Below, in pieces: positions 1 through 5,247 of a DNA stretch of 5,387 bases. Source of the DNA: an uncultured Clostridia bacterium (GTDB lineage: Bacteria > Bacillota_A > Clostridia > Christensenellales > Aristaeellaceae); the NCBI GenBank assembly GCA_946408865.1, contig CAMJTZ010000136.1, forward strand, positions 1 to 5,387, in the 5' to 3' direction. The number at the start of each line of letters is the position of its first letter. Position 1 is the first letter of the stretch. The position numbers and the translations under genes are program-made. Under the pieces are notes generated by a model that was not told the DNA's origin, ran no database searches, and worked only from the letters and a program-made list of their open reading frames with translations.

Positions 1-1774
1 AGGTATAAAGGGTCTGCAGCTCATCCTGCACGTCCAGCGCGGAGAAGATATCCTCGCTGTAGCCGACGGGCAGATGGCTGGAGTTGGTGTAGTAGGGAGT
101 TCCGTTCATATTCGCGGTGATGATGTCCGGATACTGCTCCTTGTCGTGCTTCGCGAAACGGTAGGAGGTGGATTCGGCCGGCGTAGCTTCCAGGTTGTAC
201 AGATCGCCGTACTGCTCCTGGTAGTCGCTCAGGCGTTCCCGCATATGGTTCAGTACATCACGGGCGAATGCCTGCGCCTCGGGATGGGTCAGATCCTTCT
301 TCAGCCAGCGGGCGTTCAGTGCCGCTTCATTCATGCCGACCAGGCCGATTGTACTGAAGTGGTTGGCAAAGGTGCCCAGGTACCGCTTGGTGTAGGGATA
401 CAGACCGCCGTCCAGGAGTTTGGTGATAACGGTGCGCTTGGTCTTCAGGCTGCGGGCGGAGATGTCCATCAGCCGGTCCAGCTGCCGGTAGAAATCCTTC
501 TCGCTGGAAGATTCGTACGCCAGGCGCGGCAGATTGATCGTCACCACGCCGACGGAACCGGTGGATTCGCCGCTTCCGAAGAAACCGCCGCTCTTCTTGC
601 GCAGTTCGCGCAGGTCCAGCCGCAGGCGGCAGCACATGCTGCGCACGTCGCTGGGCTCCATGTCGGAGTTGATATAGTTGCTGAAGTAGGGAGTGCCGTA
701 TTTTGCGGTCATCTCAAACAGCAGCTTGTTGTTCTCGGTCTCGCTCCAGTCAAAATCCCGGGTAATGGAATAGGTGGGAATCGGATACTGGAATCCACGG
801 CCGTTGGCGTCGCCTTCGATCATGATTTCGATGAAGGCTTTGTTCACCATATCCATTTCCTTCTGGCACTCGCCGTAGGTGAAATCCGCTTCCTTGCCGC
901 CGATGATCGCCGGCAGGTTCTCCAGATCCTTCGGGCAGGTCCAGTCCAGGGTAATGTTGGAGAAAGGCGCCTGGGTGCCCCAGCGGCTGGGGGTATTCAC
1001 GCCGTAGATAAAGCTTTGGATACACTGTTTGACTTCCTTCTGCGTCAGGTTGTCGACCCGCACGAAGGGTGCCAGGTACGTGTCAAAGCTGGAGAATGCC
1101 TGGGCACCGGCCCATTCGTTCTGCATGATGCCGAGGAAATTCACCATCTGGTTGCACAGTGTGGACAGATGGCCAGCCGGAGAGCTTGTGATCTTCCCGG
1201 GAACGCCGCCCAGACCTTCCTTGATCAGCTGCTTCAGGCTCCAGCCTGCGCAGTAGCCGGTCAGCATGGACAGGTCGTGGATATGGATCGCGGCGCTGCG
1301 GTGCGCCTCCGCAATCTCGTTGTCATAGATTTCGCTCAGCCAGTAGTTGGCTGTGATGGCGCCGGAATTGGACAGGATCAGTCCGCCCACGGAATAGGTC
1401 ACCGTGGAATTTTCCTTTACACGCCAGTCGTTGATGCGCAGATAGTTATCCACCAGGTCTTTATAGTTCAGGAGGGCGGAATTGACATTACGGACTTTCT
1501 CGCGCTGTTTCCGGTACAGAATATAGGCCTTGGCCACGTCAGCGTATCCCGCTTCGGAAAGTACCTTTTCCACGCAGTCCTGGATGCTTTCAACGGCGAT
1601 TTTCCCATCGGAGATCAGCGGTTCGTATTCCGCCGTGACCCGCAGGGCCAGCATGTCGATCACGCTGGGATGATACTGCTTGTCCAGCGCCTCGAATGCT
1701 TTGGTAATCGCTTTTGAGATTTTGCTGATTTCAAATTCTGTGACTTTTCCGTCACGCTTTACCACCTGATACAT
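1..1774 (-). CDS. nrdD: Anaerobic (class III) ribonucleoside-triphosphate reductase, C-terminus cut by window edge
   Basis: Reduces ribonucleoside triphosphates to deoxyribonucleotides without oxygen, using a glycyl radical installed by NrdG; cytoplasmic. The start is ATG at 1774 with GGGGAG 11 nt upstream, giving 591 visible codons and no stop. Residues 1 to about 95 are an ATP-cone, the allosteric nucleotide-binding domain, beginning MYQVVKRDGKVTEFEISKI. The catalytic barrel follows. GYCAGWSL places a cysteine at residue 175, and MCCRLRLD places cysteines at 381-382. By family knowledge these match the active-site pair of T4 NrdD (Cys79 and Cys290); the second of 381/382 is the likelier thiyl-radical residue. 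GESTGSVGVVTINLPRL follows near residue 400. The missing tail, perhaps 100-150 residues, should hold the zinc-binding cysteines and the glycyl-radical glycine. The gene lies downstream of nrdG in the same orientation with its own promoter and probable NrdR boxes. Identity is secure; intactness of the tail cannot be judged. Confidence 0.97.
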   Translation of the reverse strand, partial: MYQVVKRDGKVTEFEISKISKAITKAFEALDKQYHPSVIDMLALRVTAEYEPLISDGKIAVESIQDCVEKVLSEAGYADVAKAYILYRKQREKVRNVNSALLNYKDLVDNYLRINDWRVKENSTVTYSVGGLILSNSGAITANYWLSEIYDNEIAEAHRSAAIHIHDLSMLTGYCAGWSLKQLIKEGLGGVPGKITSSPAGHLSTLCNQMVNFLGIMQNEWAGAQAFSSFDTYLAPFVRVDNLTQKEVKQCIQSFIYGVNTPSRWGTQAPFSNITLDWTCPKDLENLPAIIGGKEADFTYGECQKEMDMVNKAFIEIMIEGDANGRGFQYPIPTYSITRDFDWSETENNKLLFEMTAKYGTPYFSNYINSDMEPSDVRSMCCRLRLDLRELRKKSGGFFGSGESTGSVGVVTINLPRLAYESSSEKDFYRQLDRLMDISARSLKTKRTVITKLLDGGLYPYTKRYLGTFANHFSTIGLVGMNEAALNARWLKKDLTHPEAQAFARDVLNHMRERLSDYQEQYGDLYNLEATPAESTSYRFAKHDKEQYPDIITANMNGTPYYTNSSHLPVGYSEDIFSALDVQDELQTLYT

Positions 1775-1785
1775 ACCTTTTTCCG

Positions 1786-1791
1786 CTCCCC
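1786..1791 (-). promoter_or_regulatory. Ribosome binding site of nrdD
   Basis: The minus strand reads GGGGAG here, 11 nt before the ATG at 1774, slightly further than usual. A second purine run, GGAAAAAGG, lies between them but its AAGG is too close to the ATG to be the main site. No other in-frame start upstream fits the family N-terminus MYQVVKRDGK. Confidence 0.6.
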
Positions 1792-1813
1792 GTTTATCTG
1801 TTTTTTAATGTCC

Positions 1814-1838
1814 CGGAGAGCGCACTTCGCCCTCTCCG
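1814..1838 (-). other. Potential 5'-leader hairpin of the nrdD mRNA
   Basis: CGGAGAG and CTCTCCG form a perfect 7-bp inverted repeat around an 11-nt loop. If transcription starts about 6-8 nt after the -10 hexamer (near 1843), this hairpin lies in the first 30 nt of an untranslated leader of about 69 nt. It uses bases that also belong to one arm of the larger 18-bp inverted repeat, so the two structures exclude each other. No T tract follows, so it is not a standard terminator. Its role is unknown; it could protect the 5' end of the mRNA. Confidence 0.45.
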
Positions 1839-1873
1839 CGTGCCCGACTACTATAGCACGCAGAGAGGGCGAA
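1826..1873. repeat. 18-bp inverted repeat embracing the nrdD -10 element
   Basis: Arms 1826-1843 and 1856-1873 pair at 17 of 18 positions; the one mismatch (1837/1862) becomes a G-U pair in minus-strand RNA. The 12-nt loop (1844-1855) contains the -10 hexamer TATAGT. The right arm is exactly the 18-bp spacer between the -35 and -10 hexamers. A transcript from this promoter would contain essentially only the left arm, so the full hairpin can form only in DNA (as a cruciform) or in read-through RNA from nrdG. No T tract follows on the minus strand, which argues against a plain intrinsic terminator. Confidence 0.8.
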
Positions 1874-1879
1874 AGTCAA
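1850..1879 (-). promoter_or_regulatory. Sigma-A-type promoter of nrdD
   Basis: On the minus strand TTGACT (1879-1874, 5 of 6 consensus bases) is separated by 18 bp from TATAGT (1855-1850, 5 of 6). The predicted transcription start is near 1843, giving a leader of about 69 nt before the nrdD ATG. The -35 hexamer lies inside the proximal NrdR-box-like sequence, so bound NrdR would block RNA polymerase. Confidence 0.75.
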
Positions 1880-1889
1880 TATGTTGTAA
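1874..1889 (-). promoter_or_regulatory. Probable NrdR box, proximal
   Basis: The minus strand reads TTACAACATATTGACT. The NrdR consensus, from known regulation of bacterial nrd genes, is close to acaCwAtATaTwGtgt. The core CAACATATTG matches at 9 of 10 positions, while the outer bases are weaker. It overlaps the -35 hexamer. Its partner box is centred 33 bp upstream, about three helical turns away, which is close to the usual arrangement of paired NrdR boxes. Repression when dATP/ATP levels are adequate is the expected effect. Confidence 0.72.
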
Positions 1890-1906
1890 AAGGAAAAACA
1901 AATTTA

Positions 1907-1922
1907 ACACTACATCTTGTGT
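1907..1922 (-). promoter_or_regulatory. Probable NrdR box, distal
   Basis: The minus strand reads ACACAAGATGTAGTGT, matching the NrdR consensus at about 14 of 16 positions with perfect ACAC/GTGT ends. A 17-bp linker separates it from the proximal box. It begins on the last base of the nrdG stop codon, so the operator fills the space directly behind nrdG. Confidence 0.8.
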
Positions 1923-2611
1923 TATCCCCGGATTTCAGCCTCCGGCACGAATTTCCGCGCAATTGCAAGATATTGCTGCATTTCGTCTTCTCCGGGCGCG
2001 TGGAAACCTTCAAACGGAACCGTGTCCCGGTCTGTAAATTTCTGCAGGTAATACCGCTTTGCGCCCCGGATCCATTCCCCGATTTTCCGGAAGGATTCCG
2101 CGTCGTGCAGCTCGGCTGTCGTTGTGGTCCGGAATTCATAGTCCGTCCGGCCCTCCATGAGCAAAGATACGCTTTCCCGCACCGGTGCCAGGTCCATCTC
2201 CCGCAGGCCGCAGGTTTCCGCGTATCTCTCCGGACTGTTCTTGATATCCATCGCCACGTAGGATACCAGTCCTGCGTCAATGATTTTCCGCAGTCGTTCC
2301 GGATGCGTACCGTTTGTGTCCAGCTTCAGCGGATATCCCAGATCCCGGATCTTCTCCGCCAGCCGCATCAGGTCGTCCCCCCGCAGCAGCGGCTCCCCTC
2401 CGGTCACCGCCACGCCGTCCAGCAGGCCCTGCCGCTTTTTCAGGAAATCCAGCAGTTCCCCGTCCTCCATCACAGCCGGAGCGGTCCCGTCAATCAGTTC
2501 CGCATTGTGGCAGAAGGGGCACCGCAGGTCGCATCCGCCCAGGAAAACCGTGCAGGCAACCTTTCCCGGAAAATCGAGCAGTGTCATCTTCTGCAGTCCG
2601 TGTATCTTCAT
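1922..2611 (-). CDS. nrdG: Anaerobic ribonucleotide reductase activating protein (radical SAM), NrdG
   Basis: Radical-SAM activase that uses an iron-sulfur cluster and S-adenosylmethionine to create the glycyl radical on NrdD. The 229-aa product starts MKIHGLQKMTLLDFPGKVA, typical of the NrdG2-type activases (about 230 aa). The cluster motif CxxxCxxC is CDLRCPFC (Cys27, Cys31, Cys34). The SAM-binding GGE motif is TGGEPLL (71-73), and KLDTNGT follows. ATG at 2611 is chosen because GGAGG sits 10 nt upstream and the family N-terminus begins there; an in-frame ATG at 2644 would add 11 atypical residues. It lies upstream of nrdD, with a 147-bp gap holding the nrdD promoter. It has its own promoter divergent from the AEC gene. 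No terminator is seen after it, so read-through into nrdD is possible. Confidence 0.95.
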   Translation of the reverse strand: MKIHGLQKMTLLDFPGKVACTVFLGGCDLRCPFCHNAELIDGTAPAVMEDGELLDFLKKRQGLLDGVAVTGGEPLLRGDDLMRLAEKIRDLGYPLKLDTNGTHPERLRKIIDAGLVSYVAMDIKNSPERYAETCGLREMDLAPVRESVSLLMEGRTDYEFRTTTTAELHDAESFRKIGEWIRGAKRYYLQKFTDRDTVPFEGFHAPGEDEMQQYLAIARKFVPEAEIRG

Positions 2612-2621
2612 CTTATGATAT

Positions 2622-2626
2622 CCTCC
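2622..2626 (-). promoter_or_regulatory. Ribosome binding site deciding the nrdG start
   Basis: The minus strand has GGAGG with 10 nt to the ATG at 2611. Another GGAGG at 2640-2636 is only 3 nt from an in-frame ATG at 2632, which is too close to work well. This supports the 229-aa form. Confidence 0.75.
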
Positions 2627-2642
2627 GCGCATTTTCCTCCCC

Positions 2643-2672
2643 ATTTTAAGTTTTCTGCCTCTTGCCCGTCAA
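2643..2672 (-). promoter_or_regulatory. Probable promoter of nrdG
   Basis: TTGACG (2672-2667) and TAAAAT (2648-2643) on the minus strand, each 5 of 6 to consensus, are spaced 18 bp apart. Transcription would start near 2636, so the in-frame ATG at 2644 would lie outside the mRNA, again supporting the start at 2611. No NrdR-box-like sequence was found here. The -35 hexamer abuts the -35 of the divergent AEC promoter. Confidence 0.6.
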
Positions 2673-2690
2673 CCCCGTATCCTGTATACT
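2662..2690 (+). promoter_or_regulatory. Probable promoter of the AEC transporter gene
   Basis: TTGCCC (2662-2667, weak) and TATACT (2685-2690, good) are spaced 17 bp apart. A leader of about 32 nt would precede the ATG at 2730. The -35 shares base 2667 with the -35 of the nrdG promoter on the other strand, so simultaneous polymerase binding at both is unlikely. Confidence 0.55.
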
Positions 2691-2729
2691 TCATTCGTAT
2701 TCCCGTGATGATGAATTCCGGAGGACAGA

Positions 2730-3662
2730 ATGACCCCTTTCAGTATCACTTTCAGCAACGTTCTTCTGACCCTGCTGTATCTCGTTCCCGGCTTTCTTCT
2801 CTCCAGATTCCGCAAGGTCAAAGCCGAGCATCTGAGTACCGCCAGCGTCATCCTGCTCTATGTCTGCGGCCCGGGCCTGTTCCTGAACGCCCTGATCTCC
2901 CTGGACGAATCCCCGGAGATTACCGCGCGGATGGGCCTGTTCCTGGTATTCGCCCTTGCCGGCGAATTGCTGCTGATGCTCCTGATCCTGCTTCTGCTGG
3001 GAAAAAAGCGCCGGGAAAACTTCAGCATGCGCATGCTGTCCATTGCCTCTGTTATGGGCAATGTCGGCTTTTTCGGCATGCCGGTCGTCCGGGCGGTTTT
3101 TCCCTTCGCGCCGGAGGTTGCCGTCTATTCCTGCATTTTCAACGTAGCCCTGAACCTGGTCGCCTGGACCATCGCTGTCTTCACGCTGACCGGTGAGAAA
3201 AAATATATTTCCCTGCGTGCCGCCCTGATCAACCCTTCCGTTCTCGCGGCCGCTGCTGGTTTCATTCTTTACCTTCTGCACGCGAAGAACTGGATGCCCT
3301 CCATTCTGCAGGACGGATTCCGCACCCTGGGCACGATGTCCACTCCGCTGTGCATGGTCATCCTCGGCATCCGTCTGGCAACCATGGACTTCAAATCACT
3401 TTTTACCACGCCGCTGGTCTGGCTTATCTCCGCCGGAAAACTCCTGGTTTTTCCGCTCTTCTGTTACCTGCTGGTTCTGCCCTTCCCCTTCGATCCGGTT
3501 TTCAAGGGCGCTCTTCTGATCCTTTCAGCCACTCCCTGCGCCAGCGTCCTGCTGGGTCTGGCGGAAATCCACCACAGCGGCCAGGGACTCGCCGCCAACT
3601 GCGCGCTCCTCTCCACCCTGCTCAGTATCGTCACCATTCCGCTGCTGAGCCTGCTGCTGTAA
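2730..3662 (+). CDS. AEC-family transporter (auxin efflux carrier / malate permease type)
   Basis: A 310-aa integral membrane protein, the normal length for bacterial AEC-family (PF03547-type) permeases, which export or exchange small organic anions such as malate. About ten hydrophobic segments are visible, in two groups of five: near residues 8-25, 36-56, 68-92, 101-123, 129-152, 163-185, 200-220, 230-250, 257-277 and 287-310. Segment 4 carries GNVGFFGMPV, a hallmark of the family thought to form a broken helix; its counterpart in segment 9 is near SATPCASVLLGLAE. The start at 2730 has GGAGG 5 nt upstream. The gene is transcribed alone, divergent from nrdG, and ends at a strong hairpin terminator. 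The substrate cannot be told from sequence. A link with the anaerobic reductase genes is only positional. Confidence 0.88.
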   Translation: MTPFSITFSNVLLTLLYLVPGFLLSRFRKVKAEHLSTASVILLYVCGPGLFLNALISLDESPEITARMGLFLVFALAGELLLMLLILLLLGKKRRENFSMRMLSIASVMGNVGFFGMPVVRAVFPFAPEVAVYSCIFNVALNLVAWTIAVFTLTGEKKYISLRAALINPSVLAAAAGFILYLLHAKNWMPSILQDGFRTLGTMSTPLCMVILGIRLATMDFKSLFTTPLVWLISAGKLLVFPLFCYLLVLPFPFDPVFKGALLILSATPCASVLLGLAEIHHSGQGLAANCALLSTLLSIVTIPLLSLLL

Positions 3663-3670
3663 ATGCGCAT

Positions 3671-3699
3671 AAAAAACCGGGCTGATCGCCCGGTTTTTT
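3671..3699. terminator. Bidirectional intrinsic terminator
   Basis: CCGGGC (3677-3682) pairs with GCCCGG (3688-3693) around a TGATC loop, and AAAAAA / TTTTTT flanks extend the stem to 12 bp. Both strands therefore carry a GC stem followed by a T tract. It lies 9 bp after the AEC stop and 8 bp after the stop of the converging AraC gene, so one hairpin can end both transcripts. Confidence 0.93.
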
Positions 3700-3706
3700 G
3701 TCTGAA

Positions 3707-4612
3707 TCAATAGGTCCCGTAAATCGCCCGGTACTGGGTGGGCGTGCAGCCTTTTTTCTCCCGGAATACCCGGTTGAACGTCGCCACGGAGCCAAAACCG
3801 CTTTCAATCGCGATCTCACGCATAGGCGTATTGCTCCGGATCAGAAGATCCATCGCCACCTGCAGCCGCTTCTGGCACAGGTAATCCTTAAAGGAATATC
3901 CGGTCTGCTTCTTGAAGGACCGGGAGAAATAATACCGGCTGAACCCGGAGAATTCCGCCACATCGTCCAAAGAAAGCTCTTCGCGGAAATGGCTGTTGAT
4001 ATATCCCATGGCCGCGCTGATTACTTCCGAATCCACACTGTTGACAGGATCCTTCGGACGAACCCTGGGATTTAGCAGATAATGCTGTCCCAATACCGCG
4101 TAAGCCCGCATAATATATCCGTAGCAGGCTGTATTCCACATGACCTCGCCCCGGTCGTACACCGCCTGCGCTTTCAGCAGCGTTTCCCGGATCCGGATAT
4201 GCGCGTCCGATCCGTCATGCAGGTAAAAGGTCCGGTTAAACTGCTGCAGCATGGCCTTCACATCCCGCATACCGTACAGCGTTTCCGGTTCAAACAGGAA
4301 CAGGTATCGGCTGCTTCCCTCGCCCATGTTCAGGGAATGCTGCACGTCCGGCGGAAGAATCAGCACCTCGCCCTTGCGTACATGATAAATTGTATCCTGT
4401 ACGATATAATCCACCACACCTTCAAGCGTCAGGCAGATTTCGATCGCTGAGTGATCGTGATTCTCGTAGCGCCACGGAACATCGGAAAACCAGATCCGGA
4501 ACGATGAATTGTCCGGATAGGTCACATATTCCCGTCGTCCCTGCATGACCCGGAAGCCGTCTTCATAGCGTCGTTCCCTGATCTCCGCATTGACCCTGCG
4601 CTGTTCAGACAT
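3707..4612 (-). CDS. AraC-family transcriptional regulator with cupin sensor domain
   Basis: A 301-aa DNA-binding regulator, about the usual AraC/XylS length for two-domain members. The N-terminal part (about 35-110) is a cupin-like ligand pocket with HDHSAIEI (His52, His54, Glu58), a GEVLILPPDVQHS motif and His92. The C-terminal part (about 196-298) holds two helix-turn-helix units. The first is LSLDDVAEFSGFSRYYFSRSFKK and the second MREIAIESGFGSVATFNRVF, followed by the family signature GCTPTQYR. ATG at 4612 is preferred because AAAGGA lies about 8 nt before it. A TTG at 4681 would add 23 residues and overlap the upstream gene by 8 bp. It is the last gene of the operon after the sugar permease, 61 bp behind the two-membrane-segment protein. 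Control of that sugar-uptake operon is inferred from position; the ligand is unknown. Confidence 0.9.
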   Translation of the reverse strand: MSEQRRVNAEIRERRYEDGFRVMQGRREYVTYPDNSSFRIWFSDVPWRYENHDHSAIEICLTLEGVVDYIVQDTIYHVRKGEVLILPPDVQHSLNMGEGSSRYLFLFEPETLYGMRDVKAMLQQFNRTFYLHDGSDAHIRIRETLLKAQAVYDRGEVMWNTACYGYIMRAYAVLGQHYLLNPRVRPKDPVNSVDSEVISAAMGYINSHFREELSLDDVAEFSGFSRYYFSRSFKKQTGYSFKDYLCQKRLQVAMDLLIRSNTPMREIAIESGFGSVATFNRVFREKKGCTPTQYRAIYGTY

Positions 4613-4619
4613 TTTCTTG

Positions 4620-4626
4620 TTCCTTT
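4620..4626 (-). promoter_or_regulatory. Ribosome binding site deciding the AraC-family start
   Basis: The minus strand reads GAAAGGAAC here, with AAAGGA about 8 nt before the ATG at 4612. No comparable site precedes the in-frame TTG at 4681, which supports the 301-aa form. Confidence 0.6.
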
Positions 4627-4673
4627 CCGGCTTCCCGCATGAAAACCTGTTATCGCTTTTCGATTGTTTTTCG

Positions 4674-5225
4674 TCAGTCAAGATCGCTCTTTACAGTGCT
4701 GGAGGAGACAATAGCCAGTGCAAGGCCCAGACCCAGGAAACCGAAGATCAGCATCACGGAGCGCCATGTAATGGTGAACATGCAGATTTTTTCCCAGGTG
4801 GACAGATGGGTTACATCGCTAAACAGACCATAGCTCTGAACATCTTCCACGAACCGGGTTTCCAGTTCCTTCTGGGTTTCCGGCGTCCCCTGCTTCATGC
4901 CGCCTTTGACAAGCTCCGCTTCCAGAGAATCGTACTTCTTGGTCAAACCTTCCAGCACACGCAGACGTCCGGTCAGCGATGTATCCGACATTTTCTTCAC
5001 AAGCTGCACGAAAGTATCGGATCTCGGATGTGTGTTCTCGCCATAGCCTGATCCTCCTTCAGGAGGCGCCGCAAAAGGCATGGCTGAAATCGCATAGAGT
5101 TCCTGCAGCTGATCCGGACTGATCGTTTCCACCTTGCCCGTATTCGCTGTAATGATCCCGAGAATGGAAGCGGCTGTCACAATCAGGCAGATCACGCTGA
5201 GAATAATACCAATCGTCTTTTTCAT
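4674..5225 (-). CDS. Uncharacterised protein with two membrane segments, in sugar ABC transporter operon
   Basis: I do not recognise a family. The 183-aa product begins MKKTIGIIL, and a hydrophobic segment at about 5-27 is most likely a membrane anchor or uncleaved signal. Residues 28-147 are hydrophilic and by the positive-inside rule probably outside the membrane. They include a proline/glycine-rich stretch (PFAAPPEGGSGYG, 50-62) and a charged helical region (about 82-130) with leucine spacing that could form a short coiled coil. A second hydrophobic segment spans about 148-174, followed by a short cytoplasmic tail ending TVKSDLD. ATG at 5225 is preceded by AAAGGGGG about 10 nt upstream. 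It sits 22 bp after the permease stop and 61 bp before the AraC gene, all co-directional, so co-transcription is likely. An accessory role to the transporter or sensing is possible but unproven. Confidence 0.8.
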   Translation of the reverse strand: MKKTIGIILSVICLIVTAASILGIITANTGKVETISPDQLQELYAISAMPFAAPPEGGSGYGENTHPRSDTFVQLVKKMSDTSLTGRLRVLEGLTKKYDSLEAELVKGGMKQGTPETQKELETRFVEDVQSYGLFSDVTHLSTWEKICMFTITWRSVMLIFGFLGLGLALAIVSSSTVKSDLD

Positions 5226-5247
5226 GTTTCCGCAACCCCCTTTCCCG

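Noticed and set aside
74..1717. A 547-codon open frame on the plus strand, opposite nrdD
   Set aside because: It is codon-aligned with nrdD on the other strand. In this register antisense stops arise only from sense codons TTA, CTA and TCA, which a GC-rich gene rarely uses. The translation resembles no protein and has no plausible ribosome binding site or promoter.
1826..1873. The inverted repeat as an intrinsic terminator of nrdG
   Set aside because: No T tract follows the stem on the minus strand, and the -10 box of nrdD lies in the loop, so a simple terminator role is not supported.
2673..2729. Search for an NrdR box upstream of nrdG
   Set aside because: The only AT-rich palindrome-like stretch (around GTATAC) lacks the CwA...TwG core spacing, so no box is called.
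1808..3196. A 462-codon open frame on the plus strand across nrdG, the divergent promoters and the start of the AEC gene
   Set aside because: It runs antisense to nrdG and out of frame through the AEC gene. The protein is arginine/proline-rich low-quality sequence typical of shadow frames, and it would override well-supported genes and promoters.
2691..3281. A 196-codon minus-strand frame opposite the AEC gene
   Set aside because: It is glutamine/glycine/arginine-rich and without recognisable domains, a typical antisense image of a hydrophobic membrane protein gene.
4613..4681. TTG start for the AraC gene at 4681 and a TTGACT (4681-4676) that could be a -35 element
   Set aside because: No good ribosome binding site precedes the TTG, and the extra 23 residues are not family-like. 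The nearest -10-like sequence (GATAAC) is about 21 bp from TTGACT, too far for a standard promoter.
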